DNA of 64,000 bases from an uncultured Lachnospiraceae bacterium (lineage in GTDB: Bacteria > Bacillota > Clostridia > Lachnospirales > Lachnospiraceae). A program made the translations under genes and the position numbers. This document shows positions 16,261 through 25,909 of this stretch, piece by piece. The stretch is taken from positions 42,847 to 106,846 of the forward strand of contig CANRPU010000010.1 in NCBI GenBank assembly GCA_947632555.1, given 5' to 3'. Under the pieces are notes generated by a model. That model was not told the origin of the DNA and did not search any database. It was given only the letters and a program-made list of their open reading frames with translations. Within the stretch, counting starts at the first letter, position 1. The number at the start of each line of letters is the position of its first letter.

Positions 16261-19200
16261 TTATTCTTTATCGTGTATCTCACTGTGGAGCTGCTGAAGG
16301 GATTTGACCTCGCTGTCCCCATGAGTTTTCACATAACGGATACCGTTTACGGTAGCCTGAGCCGCGGCCACGGTGGTCATATAGGGAATCTTGGCTTTGA
16401 TGGCCGCTTTGCGCAGATAGCTGTCATCGTGAACGCTGTCCTTGCCCACCGGGGAATTGACGATCAGGTCGATCTTTCCGTTGGTGATCAAATCCAGGAT
16501 ATTGGGACGTCCTTCGTACAGCTTGTTCACCCTTTCGGCAGGAATGCCCGCCCGGTTGATGGCCTCACAGGTGGCGCCGGTGGACACGATGCGGAAGCCG
16601 CATTGAGCGAATTCCCTGGCCACGTCCACCACTTCTTCCCGATCCTTGCGGTTGACGGAGATCAGTACGGTTCCTTCCAGAGGCAGCTTGGACTGGGCGG
16701 CTTCCTGCGCCTTATAGAATGCCTCCCCATAGGAGTGGGACAGGCCCAGTACTTCGCCGGTGGAACGCATTTCAGGACCCAGTATGGGATCCACTTCCTG
16801 GAACATATTGAAGGGGAAGACCGCTTCCTTTACACCGTAGTTGGGGATCTCCTGTTCTTTCAGGGAAGGAACGGGAGAAGGTCTGCCGGTCAGTTCCGAA
16901 GTGATGATCTCCGTTGCCAGAGGCACCATGCGGATGTTGCAGACTTTGGATACCAGCGGAACGGTGCGGGAGGCTCTGGGATTGGCTTCCAGTACGTAAA
17001 CTCTGCCGTTTTCAATGGCGTACTGCATATTCATCAGGCCTTTTACATGCATTTCTTCCGCGATCCGCCTGGTATATTCCTTGATAACGCGTACATTTTC
17101 TTCCGAAATGTGCACGGAGGGGATGATGCACGCCGAGTCACCGGAATGGATGCCTGCCAGCTCGATATGTTCCATGACCGCGGGCACAAACGCGTGAGTG
17201 CCGTCGCTGATAGCATCCGCCTCACATTCCAGAGCGTGATTCAGGAACCGGTCGATCAGAATGGGCCTGTCCGGGGTGACGCCCACGGCGGCCTTCATAT
17301 ATTCACGCATGCTGTCATCGTCGTAGACCACTTCCATGCCCCGGCCTCCCAGCACATAGGAAGGACGGACCATAACGGGATATCCGATCCTGCCGGCAAT
17401 GACCAGCGCTTCCTCCACAGTGGCTGCCATGCCGGATTCCGGCATTGGAATGTCGAGCTTTTCCATGATGGCCCGGAACTGGTCCCTGTCCTCGGCCAGG
17501 TCGATGACGGCGGGAGAGGTGCCCAGGATCCTGACGCCGTTCTTTTCCAGATCCGCCGCCAGATTCAGAGGGGTCTGTCCGCCGAACTGGGCGATGACGC
17601 CCAGGGGCTGCTCCTTTTTGTAAATGCTCAGCACGTCTTCCAGAGTAAGAGGCTCGAAGTACAGCTTATCGGAGGTATCGTAATCCGTGGATACGGTTTC
17701 GGGATTGCAGTTGACGATGATGGTTTCAAATCCCAGCTTTTTTAAAGCCAGGGAAGCATGTACGCAGCAGTAGTCAAATTCAATGCCCTGGCCGATGCGG
17801 TTAGGTCCGCCGCCCAGGATCATGATCTTGGATTTTTGGCTGCTGACAGGATTTTTATCGGCCGCGTTATAGGTGGAGAAGTAGTAGGAACTGTCCTGCG
17901 TGCCGCTGACATGCACGCCTTCCCAGGCTTCCTCCACACCCAGGGCGATCCTGCGGTCGCGGATATCCGCTTCCGGCACCTCCAGAAGCCGGCTTAAGTA
18001 TTTGTCGGAGAAACCGTCCTTCTTGGCGGCGGTCAGAAGTTCGTCCGGGGGCAGGGAGCCCTTGAAACGCAGAAGGTTTTCTTCTTCCTCCACCAGTTCT
18101 TTCATCTGTTCGATGAACCAGGTCTTTACATGGGTGATCTCATGGATCTCATCTATGGAAGCCCCTTTGCGCAGCGCCTCGTACATCAGGAAATGGCGTT
18201 CGCTGGACGGGGTGATCAGCCTTTTTAAAAGTTCCTCCCTGGAAAGGGAGCCGAAGTTCTTGACACCTCCCAGGCCGTAACGGCCGGTTTCCAGTGAGCG
18301 GATGGCCTTCTGAAAAGCCTCTTTGTAAGTCTTTCCGATGCTCATGACTTCACCGACGGCCCGCATCTGGGTGCCCAGCCTGTCCTCTACGCCCTTGAAT
18401 TTTTCAAAGGCCCAGCGGGCAAATTTGATCACTACATAGTCCCCGTCCGGCACATATTGATCCAGGGTGCCGTATTTTCCGCATGGGATCTCCTTTAAGG
18501 TCAGGCCGGAAGCCAGCATGGCCGAAACCAGCGCGATGGGGAAGCCGGTGGCTTTGGAAGCCAGCGCGGAGGAGCGGGAAGTACGGGGATTGATCTCGAT
18601 GACTACAATACGGTCGCTTTTGGGATCATGGGCGAACTGTACGTTGGTGCCGCCGATGACCTGGACGGATTCTACGATACGGTAAGCCTGTTCCTGCAGT
18701 CTTTTCTGGGTTTCCGGGGAGATGGTCAGCATGGGAGCGGAGCAGAAGGAATCTCCTGTATGGACGCCCATGGGGTCGATATTTTCGATGAAGCAGACCG
18801 TGATCATGTTGTTGTCTTTGTCACGCACTACTTCCAGTTCCAGCTCTTCCCAGCCGAGAACGGATTCCTCTACCAGTACCTGGCCAACCAGGCTGGCCTG
18901 CAGGCCTCTGGCGCAGACGGTCTTTAATTCTTCTCTGTTGTAGACCAGGCCGCCGCCGGCGCCTCCCATGGTGTAAGCCGGGCGGAGCACTACGGGATAG
19001 CCGAGCCCGTCCGCGATGCGCAGGGCTTCTTCCACGCTGTAGGCTACCTCGCTGCGGGCCATCTCAATGCCCAGCGCGTTCATGGCGTTTTTAAATTCGA
19101 TACGGTCTTCTCCCCGTTCGATGGCATCTACCTGCACGCCGATGACCTTTACGTGATATTTATCCAAAATGCCGGCGCTGTTCAGTTCGGCGCACAGATT

Positions 19201-19488
19201 CAGTCCGGACTGGCCGCCCAGATTGGGCAGCAGGGCATCGGGCCTCTCTTTGGCGATGATCTGTTCCAGCCTGTGGACATTCAGAGGTTCAATATAGGTG
19301 ACGTCCGCGATTTCCGGATCCGTCATAATGGTGGCCGGATTGGAATTGACCAGCACGATCTCGTATCCCAGTCTGCGCAGCGCCTTGCAGGCCTGTGTGC
19401 CGGAATAATCGAACTCGCATGCCTGGCCTATGACAATGGGACCGGAGCCGATAATGAGCACTTTGTGGATATCTGTTCTCTTTGGCAT
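16261..19488 (-). CDS. carB: Carbamoyl-phosphate synthase large subunit
   Basis: Makes carbamoyl phosphate from bicarbonate, ammonia passed from CarA, and two ATP, for pyrimidine and arginine synthesis. The 1075 residues are full length. Two homologous ATP-grasp halves are visible (GSGPIVIGQACEFDYSG near residue 13 and GGGPNRIGQGIEFDYCC near 560), then a C-terminal MGS-like allosteric domain (about 935-1075). The ATG follows GGAGGAG. carA is not adjacent in this window, which is less common; the preceding gene on this strand is absent, so carB has its own promoter. Confidence 0.97.
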   Translation of the reverse strand: MPKRTDIHKVLIIGSGPIVIGQACEFDYSGTQACKALRRLGYEIVLVNSNPATIMTDPEIADVTYIEPLNVHRLEQIIAKERPDALLPNLGGQSGLNLCAELNSAGILDKYHVKVIGVQVDAIERGEDRIEFKNAMNALGIEMARSEVAYSVEEALRIADGLGYPVVLRPAYTMGGAGGGLVYNREELKTVCARGLQASLVGQVLVEESVLGWEELELEVVRDKDNNMITVCFIENIDPMGVHTGDSFCSAPMLTISPETQKRLQEQAYRIVESVQVIGGTNVQFAHDPKSDRIVVIEINPRTSRSSALASKATGFPIALVSAMLASGLTLKEIPCGKYGTLDQYVPDGDYVVIKFARWAFEKFKGVEDRLGTQMRAVGEVMSIGKTYKEAFQKAIRSLETGRYGLGGVKNFGSLSREELLKRLITPSSERHFLMYEALRKGASIDEIHEITHVKTWFIEQMKELVEEEENLLRFKGSLPPDELLTAAKKDGFSDKYLSRLLEVPEADIRDRRIALGVEEAWEGVHVSGTQDSSYYFSTYNAADKNPVSSQKSKIMILGGGPNRIGQGIEFDYCCVHASLALKKLGFETIIVNCNPETVSTDYDTSDKLYFEPLTLEDVLSIYKKEQPLGVIAQFGGQTPLNLAADLEKNGVRILGTSPAVIDLAEDRDQFRAIMEKLDIPMPESGMAATVEEALVIAGRIGYPVMVRPSYVLGGRGMEVVYDDDSMREYMKAAVGVTPDRPILIDRFLNHALECEADAISDGTHAFVPAVMEHIELAGIHSGDSACIIPSVHISEENVRVIKEYTRRIAEEMHVKGLMNMQYAIENGRVYVLEANPRASRTVPLVSKVCNIRMVPLATEIITSELTGRPSPVPSLKEQEIPNYGVKEAVFPFNMFQEVDPILGPEMRSTGEVLGLSHSYGEAFYKAQEAAQSKLPLEGTVLISVNRKDREEVVDVAREFAQCGFRIVSTGATCEAINRAGIPAERVNKLYEGRPNILDLITNGKIDLIVNSPVGKDSVHDDSYLRKAAIKAKIPYMTTVAAAQATVNGIRYVKTHGDSEVKSLQQLHSEIHDKE

Positions 19489-19523
19489 TGGTATTTCTCC
19501 TCCTGTTTGTTTTCCTTCTTCTC

Positions 19524-19551
19524 ATTATATAGAAAATCAAAGAAATCACAA
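19524..19551 (-). promoter_or_regulatory. Promoter of carB
   Basis: On the minus strand TTGTGA (19551-19546) and a consensus TATAAT (19529-19524) are 16 bp apart, about 36 bp upstream of the carB start. No PyrR-type leader or terminator is visible in the short leader. Confidence 0.7.
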
Positions 19552-19594
19552 GGGCTTTTCCAAAATAATTTTGCCCGGAAAGCGCAGAAATTTC

Positions 19595-19623
19595 TTTCCT
19601 TGAAGAGGGCTTTATGCTATACT
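19595..19623 (+). promoter_or_regulatory. Probable promoter of the signalling cluster
   Basis: TTTCCT at 19595-19600 and TATACT at 19618-19623 are 17 bp apart, 45 bp before the first response regulator. The -35 box is weak. Confidence 0.45.
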
Positions 19624-19667
19624 GAACATGGAAAACTGTAAAATAACAGGGATAAAAGGGCGTGGGG

Positions 19668-20030
19668 ATGAAACATATATTACTGATAGATGACAGCCTG
19701 ATACAGCTGCGGATCCTGGAAGTGCTTTTACGGGACAAGTATGACATTCAGATGGCCACCTCCGGCATGGAAGGAGTCCGGTACGCGCGGAAGACCCATC
19801 CGGATCTGATCTTACTGGATTATGACATGCCCGTCCAAAGCGGGAAGGAAACCTTTGAGCAGCTCAGAAGCATGGAAGAAACAAGCGACATTCCGGTAAT
19901 CTTTCTGACCGGCGTACACGAGAAGGAAGTTGTGGCGGAGGTGTTGAAGCTGCGCCCCAGCGGTTACCTGTTAAAGCCGGTCAGCCAGGACGTGCTGTTT
20001 CGGACTATCGCCAAAACGCTGGCGGACTGA
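19668..20030 (+). CDS. Single-domain response regulator
   Basis: A 120-residue CheY-like receiver with no output domain. It has the acidic pair in LLIDDS, the phosphoacceptor Asp in LILLDYDMP, Thr in IFLTG and Lys in LLKPVS. It probably shuttles phosphate or acts by protein contact. The frame also offers a GTG at 19662; the ATG at 19668 fits the receiver start MKHILLIDDS. It begins a co-directional run of receivers and hybrid kinases. Confidence 0.9.
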   Translation: MKHILLIDDSLIQLRILEVLLRDKYDIQMATSGMEGVRYARKTHPDLILLDYDMPVQSGKETFEQLRSMEETSDIPVIFLTGVHEKEVVAEVLKLRPSGYLLKPVSQDVLFRTIAKTLAD

Positions 20031-20046
20031 AAGAAGGAACAAAACC

Positions 20047-20445
20047 ATGGATGAAAATCATTTGCAGGACCCCTGTATCCTGATCGTGGATGACACGGAG
20101 TCCCAGCGTTTTCTGTTAAAAAATATTGTGGAGGATATGGGATGCCGTCCGGTATTGGCGGAAAGCGGCCGTCAGGCGCTGCGGGTATTTTCCGGCTGCC
20201 GTCCGGCGCTGGTGCTGCTGGACGTTTCCATGCCGGAGATGGACGGCTTTGAGGTGTGCGCGAAACTAAAGGCGGATCCGGCTTCCCGAAACGTGCCGGT
20301 GCTCTTTATTTCCGCTTTTGAGAGCCGGGAAGAAATCGTAAAAGTCTTTGAAGCGGGGGGCGCGGACTATGTGACGAAGCCTTTTATACCGGAAGCGGTC
20401 AAAGCCCGTGTGGGCGCGTACCTGAAGCTGGCGCGGCGCGGATAG
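20047..20445 (+). CDS. Single-domain response regulator
   Basis: A second stand-alone receiver, 132 residues, with CILIVDDTESQ, phosphoacceptor Asp in LVLLDVSMPEMDGFEV, Ser in FISA and Lys in VTKPF. The gap to the previous receiver is 16 bp and to the next kinase 9 bp, so the three are probably one transcript. It is likely a phosphorelay partner of the hybrid kinases downstream. Confidence 0.92.
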   Translation: MDENHLQDPCILIVDDTESQRFLLKNIVEDMGCRPVLAESGRQALRVFSGCRPALVLLDVSMPEMDGFEVCAKLKADPASRNVPVLFISAFESREEIVKVFEAGGADYVTKPFIPEAVKARVGAYLKLARRG

Positions 20446-20454
20446 GAGGACAAG

Positions 20455-23229
20455 GTGCAGGAGGACAAATTACAGACAACGGCGCAGGCCGGTATAGAAA
20501 GGTTTCTGCTGCTGTTCTATTTTATCTGCAACGCTGTGATAACGGTGGTTACGGTCCGATTCGGATGGCCCGTCTGGGTGGCTCTGCTTACGGATATGGG
20601 CTGGTGCCTCGGCCTTGTGCTCTACTGCGCGAAAGTGCGCACCTACACGTTCAGAGCCTATGTGACCACCTGCCTTATGCAGATGGGCGTCATACTCTGG
20701 TCGGTGTACGCGGGCAGCTTTTCCATGACGGCGCCGGTGCTGTCCGTAATGGCCGTTATGCTGGTGTTTTACGGTATTTCGGAACTGCTGTATGTGTTGT
20801 TTGGGGTAACGGTATTTCTGGGACTGTACCACATCCTGATCCAGAAGACGGAGGATCTGGCTTCCGGTGAGAAGATTCTGCAGACGGCGCTGGAGATCGT
20901 TTCCGTTTTTTTTATCGAGTACATCGTATATATTTTAAACCGGATGCGGATGGAGGGCGTGGCCAGGCAGAAGGAAACCATAGATTCCCTCAGGGAGGCG
21001 GAGCGCAGCAAAGACGATTTTATGGCGAATGTGAGCCATGAGATCCGTACTCCCATCAATACCATCTGCGGCATGAGCGAGATCGTGCTGCGGGAAGAGC
21101 TCAGCGACCAGGTGAGGGCGGACGTGTTCAGCATCCAGACCGCGGGACGGAGTCTGCAGTCCATTGTCAGCGACGTGTTGGATTTTACGGAGATGCAGAC
21201 CGGAAAGATGGAACTGGTGGAAGAAACCTATAACATTACTTCCACCATCAACGACGTGATCAATATGTCCATGGCCCGCAAGAATGAAAAGGAGATCGAC
21301 CTGATCGTGGACTGCGACGCGGACCTGCCCGGCGGACTGGTGGGAGATGAGCAGAAGATCCGCCGGGTCATCATGAACCTGGTGAACAACGCCCTGAAAT
21401 TTACGGTAGAAGGCTGTGTGACCATTGTCATCGGCTTCAGGAAGACCGATTACGGCATCAATCTGATCGTGCAGGTCAGGGATACGGGCATCGGGATGAA
21501 GAAGGAGAGCCTGGAGAAGCTTTTTAACAGCTTCAATCAGGTGGATACCAAGCGCAACAGGCAGAAGACCGGTATCGGGCTGGGCCTGGCCATTTCCCAG
21601 GCTCTGGTGGAGCGGATGGGGGGATTTATTACCGTATCCAGCGAGTTCGGGCGGGGCAGCGAGGTGCAGTTCGTGATCCCCCAGAAGGTGGCGGACGCTT
21701 CTCCCATTGCCGCGGTAAAGGACAGGGAGCGTGTCAATGTCGCTATTTACGTGGATATGGAGAGATATGACAGGCCGGAGGTGCGGGAGGCGTACGGACA
21801 GGTGATCTTCCATATGATCTCCCAGCTGCGGGTGCGCTGCCATGTTTGCCAGAATCTGTCGGAATTAAAACGAAGGGCGGAACGGGAAACTTTTACCCAT
21901 GTGTTTATCAGCATAGAGGAGTATGAGGAGGACAGGGATTATTTCGACAGGATGTCCCAGACGGTGAGAGTAGTGGCGGTCATCGAGCGCTTTAACGACG
22001 TAAGGGTGCTGAATCCCCGGATACAGAAGTTATATAAACCGTTTTTTATCCTGCCGATCGTGATGGCGCTGAATGATGAAAGAATGGTACAGGGCATCGA
22101 TGCCAGTTACGATTACCAGGGCAGGTTTACCGCTCCTGACGCTGCCGTGCTGATAGTGGATGACAACCTGATGAACATAAGGGTGCTGGAAGGGCTGCTG
22201 CAGCCGTACAGGATTAGGGCGGACATAGCCACCGGAGGCGCGGAGGCTCTGGAAAAGATCGAAGGCATGGGATATGATCTGGTGTTTATGGATCATATGA
22301 TGCCGGAAATGGATGGGGTCGAAACCCTGCAGAGGATCCGCCGCAAGCAGGGCAGCTACTTTAAGAAACTGCCTGTGGTAGCGGTAACGGCCAACGCCGT
22401 AGGCGGTATGCGGGAGGTGTTCCTGAACGAAGGATTTCAGGATTTTATCGCCAAACCCATTGAAATATCCGTATTGGAGAGGGTGCTCAGACGGGTGCTT
22501 CCTCAGGAGAAACTGATTCCCGTAAAGGAAGAAACCAAAACGGAAAAGCAGGAGCGGGAGCCCGCGGCGGACAGGGATACGGCGCGTCCCGCACGCCGCA
22601 CGGATCTGCCGGCGGATGTTTTTGACGAGCAGAAGGGGCTGGCTTACTGCGGCACCCTGAAGGACTACATAGAGATCCTGCGCCTGATACGGAGCAACGG
22701 CCCGGCGGACCGCAGGCGGATAGAGGATCTCTATCAGGCCGGGGACTGGAAAGAGTACGCCACTCTGGTGCATGCCCTGAAAAGCACCATGCTCAGCGTG
22801 GGCGTGGCGAAACTTTCCGCCATGGCGAAGGAACTGGAACTGGCCGGGAAACGGGAGGACGAAGGGTTTATCCGGGCGCACCATGAGGAACTGATGCGGG
22901 AGTACCGGCGGGTCCTGGACCTCCTGAACGAAAGCCAAGCGGTGGGACGGAAGGAACAGCGGGCGGAAGCGGCGGGAGATACGGAAGAACTGGAAGAGGG
23001 CGAGCTGGATAAGCTGGCCATGGCCTTTGAAGATGCCGCGTACGCCTTTGATAAAGCAAAGATGGAGGAACTTGCCGGACGCCTGTCCAGATGCAGTTTT
23101 CATGGGCGGCCTCTGGCGGAGGCAATGGAACCCGTCGCGCGCAAGCTTCAAATGTCGGATTATTTGTCCGCGGCGGAAGCGGTGCTGAGATTAAAGGACA
23201 GGATTGAGGAATATGCTGGAGAAAATTAA
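20455..23229 (+). CDS. Hybrid histidine kinase with receiver and HPt domains
   Basis: A 924-residue membrane sensor kinase holding a full phosphorelay in one chain. About six hydrophobic helices (17-165) form an integral membrane sensor without a large outer domain. The HisKA box NVSHEIRTPINT carries His195, and the HATPase domain shows NALKFT, DTGIGM and GLGLAIS. A degenerate receiver-like stretch (about 425-540) follows. The true receiver has VLIVDDN and Asp613 in FMDHMMPEMDG, and the HPt domain has His773 in VHALKST. The start is a GTG behind GGAGGAC. Its 3' end overlaps the next kinase gene by 17 bp. The signal is unknown. Confidence 0.93.
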   Translation: MQEDKLQTTAQAGIERFLLLFYFICNAVITVVTVRFGWPVWVALLTDMGWCLGLVLYCAKVRTYTFRAYVTTCLMQMGVILWSVYAGSFSMTAPVLSVMAVMLVFYGISELLYVLFGVTVFLGLYHILIQKTEDLASGEKILQTALEIVSVFFIEYIVYILNRMRMEGVARQKETIDSLREAERSKDDFMANVSHEIRTPINTICGMSEIVLREELSDQVRADVFSIQTAGRSLQSIVSDVLDFTEMQTGKMELVEETYNITSTINDVINMSMARKNEKEIDLIVDCDADLPGGLVGDEQKIRRVIMNLVNNALKFTVEGCVTIVIGFRKTDYGINLIVQVRDTGIGMKKESLEKLFNSFNQVDTKRNRQKTGIGLGLAISQALVERMGGFITVSSEFGRGSEVQFVIPQKVADASPIAAVKDRERVNVAIYVDMERYDRPEVREAYGQVIFHMISQLRVRCHVCQNLSELKRRAERETFTHVFISIEEYEEDRDYFDRMSQTVRVVAVIERFNDVRVLNPRIQKLYKPFFILPIVMALNDERMVQGIDASYDYQGRFTAPDAAVLIVDDNLMNIRVLEGLLQPYRIRADIATGGAEALEKIEGMGYDLVFMDHMMPEMDGVETLQRIRRKQGSYFKKLPVVAVTANAVGGMREVFLNEGFQDFIAKPIEISVLERVLRRVLPQEKLIPVKEETKTEKQEREPAADRDTARPARRTDLPADVFDEQKGLAYCGTLKDYIEILRLIRSNGPADRRRIEDLYQAGDWKEYATLVHALKSTMLSVGVAKLSAMAKELELAGKREDEGFIRAHHEELMREYRRVLDLLNESQAVGRKEQRAEAAGDTEELEEGELDKLAMAFEDAAYAFDKAKMEELAGRLSRCSFHGRPLAEAMEPVARKLQMSDYLSAAEAVLRLKDRIEEYAGEN

Positions 23230-25909
23230 AAATATATTTTACAAAGGCTCCATGGATATCCGGGAACGGCTTTTCCGATTGATCCTGCTCACCGGTTTTG
23301 CCGTTTCGGTCATCGCGATCGTGGCGGGGGTCGCTCTGGAAGATCCGCTGGTCAATGCGATCCCGGTGTTCGCTCTTTTGGTCGTTATCATGATCGCCAT
23401 GGCGGCCACGTTCCGGTATCATAAGGTGGAATTTGCCATCGTATTGTTCGCGTTGTTCGCTATTTGCGGGATCTTTCCCTTTGTGTTCTTTTCCAGCGGC
23501 GGCATCGAAAGCGGCGCCACGGTCTGGTTTGTGCTGGGGCTGCTTTACATTTTTATTATGTTCCGGGGCAAAAAGCTGATCCTGTTTCTGACGATCACGC
23601 TGATGGTGGATACGGGAACCTATATTTTCGCGTATTTCCATTCGGACCTGATCAATCCGCTGGGTTCCAAGTCGGCAGTCTACTATGATTCCCTTTTTGC
23701 CGTGGTGACCGTCAGCGTGGCGGTAGGGATCATCATGCGGTTTCAGCTGAGAGCCTACGAAAAAGAGCGGGAAAGGACCATGGCCCAGAAAGAGGAGATC
23801 GAGAGGATCGTCAGATCCAAAGACGCGTTCTTTGCCAATATGAGCCATGAGATCCGCACGCCCATCAGCGCCATCATCGGCCTGAATGAGATGATACTCA
23901 GGGAGGATATTTCCGATGAAGTGGCGGAGGACGCCCTGAAGGTCAGGAACGCCAGCAAGATCCTGCTGAATCTGATCAACGATATCCTGGATTTTTCCCA
24001 GATCGAGAGCGACAGGATGGCGATCGTGCCGGTGGAATACCATACTAAGGAACTTTTTGACGATGTGGTGGGGCTGCTGCAGATCCGCATCAGTGAAAAG
24101 AACCTGGATTTCCACGTGGACATTGACAGTGAACTGCCCTGCGTGCTGTACGGAGATGAAATGCGTATCCGTCAGATCCTGTTCAATCTGCTGACAAACG
24201 CGGCCAAGTATACGCAGGAGGGTTCCGTGACGCTGTCCGTACAGGGAGAATCCCTGGGGAACGGCAGGGAAAAGCTGACGATCTCCGTTGCCGATACGGG
24301 TATCGGCATCAAGAAGGAGGACCTGGCATCCCTGTACGATTATTTCAAGCGAGTGGACAGGGAAAGAAACCGTAAGATAGAAGGCAGCGGCCTGGGACTG
24401 ACCATTACCAAACAGCTTGTCAGTCTGATGGGCGGAACCATTACGGTGGACAGTATTTACAGGCAGGGCTCCGTTTTTACCGTGACGCTGGAACAGCCGG
24501 TGGTCGATGCCAGGCCCATCGGGGACGTGAACTATCTGCGGAAGCTGCAGAGCCGGGAGCGCATACACTATAAACAGAGCTTTGAGGCGCCCATGGCGAA
24601 AGTGCTGGTGGTAGATGACAACGAAACCAATCTCATGGTCATCAGCAAGCTGCTGCGGGCCACCAAAGTGCAGATCGAAACGGCAAAAAGCGGAGAAGAG
24701 TGCCTGGATATGGTAAAGAAAAAGGTGTATCATGTCATTCTTCTCGACAGTATGATGCCGGGCATGGACGGGCAGACGGTCATGAAATCCATCCGAAGGC
24801 TGGAGAGCAGCGGACGCCGCCAGACGCCGGTTATCGTGGTAACGGCCAACGCGTCCGCGGCGGATAAGCGGAAGTATCTGGAGGAAGGATTTGACGGTTA
24901 TCTCTCCAAACCCGTTGACAGCAGGCTTCTGGAGGCGGAGGTCTTAAAATTCCTGCCGGAAGGCCTGATCGAGTACCGCATCAATGAGGAAGAGGAGGAC
25001 CTGGCGGCAGCCAGATCCGTGCTGCGGCGCAGAAAGAAAAAGATCCAGATATCCACGGACTGTATCAGTGATCTGTCCAGGGAACATCTGGCGCAGTACG
25101 ACATTAAAATGATATACGCCTACATAGAAACGAAGCAGGGGACTTTCCGGGATACGGTGGAGATCGATTCCGATAACCTGCAGCGCTACCTGTCGGATCC
25201 CGCGCATGAAGCGCTGGCGGTCAGCGCTTCAGTGGAGGAATTTGAGGCCTTTTACGCGCAGGCGCTGACAGAGGCGGAGGAAGTGATCCACATTTCCATG
25301 GCTTCCGGGCCGGGAGGCAGTTACCAGAACGCGGCGCTGGCGGCGGAGGGATTTGACCATGTGCATGTGATCAACGCGGGACATATTTCCTGCGGGGAAG
25401 GACTGCTGGTGCTGGCGGCGGGCAAGCTGCTGCTCAACGGCGTGAACCGGGTGGAGGAGCTCTGCGGAGAGCTGGAAGTGTTGAAGAAACAGATCGAAAC
25501 CACCTTTTTCATGCCCAATATAGGAAGCTACGCCAAGAGCGGGCACGGAGAAAGGGCGCTGAATACGTTGTTCCGGATACTGAACCTCTATCCCATCGTA
25601 GGGATGAAGCATAACGATACCAGAGTGATCGGTTTCCGCGCGGGAAATCTGGATAAGGCTAGGAAGAGCTTTGTCCGCAGCCTGCTCCGCCGGAAGCGCA
25701 GGATAGATACCCGTGTGGTATTTATTTCTCACGCGAGCTGCACGTTAAAACAGCAGGAAGAAGTGATAAGCGAGGTGCTGAAATATATTCCCTTTGAAAA
25801 GGTCATCGTGACCAGGGCTTCCGTGTCCTGTTCCAGCAACGGCGGACTGGGTTCCATCGGCATCGCTTATCTGACGAAAACGGACGGAAAGGAATATGAT
25901 AAATTTTAA
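23213..25909 (+). CDS. Hybrid histidine kinase fused to a DegV domain
   Basis: An 898-residue membrane kinase. About six N-terminal membrane helices are followed by HisKA (MSHEIRTPISA, His212), HATPase (NAAKYT, DTGIGI, GLGLTIT) and a receiver (VLVVDDN, Asp512 in LLDSMMPGMDG). From about residue 610 to the end the sequence becomes a DegV fatty-acid-binding domain: IQISTDCISDLSREHL, then YAYIETKQGTFRDTVEID, VSASVEEFEAFY, ISMASGPGGSYQNA and the closing GGLGSIGIAYL. DegV proteins normally stand alone and present fatty acids to a kinase (FakB-like). Here the domain sits where an output or regulatory module would be. The ATG at 23213 follows GAGGA; a TTG at 23204 is less likely. Confidence 0.9.
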   Translation: MLEKIKNIFYKGSMDIRERLFRLILLTGFAVSVIAIVAGVALEDPLVNAIPVFALLVVIMIAMAATFRYHKVEFAIVLFALFAICGIFPFVFFSSGGIESGATVWFVLGLLYIFIMFRGKKLILFLTITLMVDTGTYIFAYFHSDLINPLGSKSAVYYDSLFAVVTVSVAVGIIMRFQLRAYEKERERTMAQKEEIERIVRSKDAFFANMSHEIRTPISAIIGLNEMILREDISDEVAEDALKVRNASKILLNLINDILDFSQIESDRMAIVPVEYHTKELFDDVVGLLQIRISEKNLDFHVDIDSELPCVLYGDEMRIRQILFNLLTNAAKYTQEGSVTLSVQGESLGNGREKLTISVADTGIGIKKEDLASLYDYFKRVDRERNRKIEGSGLGLTITKQLVSLMGGTITVDSIYRQGSVFTVTLEQPVVDARPIGDVNYLRKLQSRERIHYKQSFEAPMAKVLVVDDNETNLMVISKLLRATKVQIETAKSGEECLDMVKKKVYHVILLDSMMPGMDGQTVMKSIRRLESSGRRQTPVIVVTANASAADKRKYLEEGFDGYLSKPVDSRLLEAEVLKFLPEGLIEYRINEEEEDLAAARSVLRRRKKKIQISTDCISDLSREHLAQYDIKMIYAYIETKQGTFRDTVEIDSDNLQRYLSDPAHEALAVSASVEEFEAFYAQALTEAEEVIHISMASGPGGSYQNAALAAEGFDHVHVINAGHISCGEGLLVLAAGKLLLNGVNRVEELCGELEVLKKQIETTFFMPNIGSYAKSGHGERALNTLFRILNLYPIVGMKHNDTRVIGFRAGNLDKARKSFVRSLLRRKRRIDTRVVFISHASCTLKQQEEVISEVLKYIPFEKVIVTRASVSCSSNGGLGSIGIAYLTKTDGKEYDKF

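Noticed and set aside
16255..17745. 496-codon open frame on the plus strand opposite carB
   Set aside because: It lies antisense within the certain carB gene, has His/Gly/Asp-rich low-meaning sequence and no domain; it is a GC-driven shadow.
22868..24733. 621-codon minus-strand frame opposite two hybrid kinases
   Set aside because: It is antisense to conserved HisKA, HATPase and receiver motifs and shows no domain of its own.
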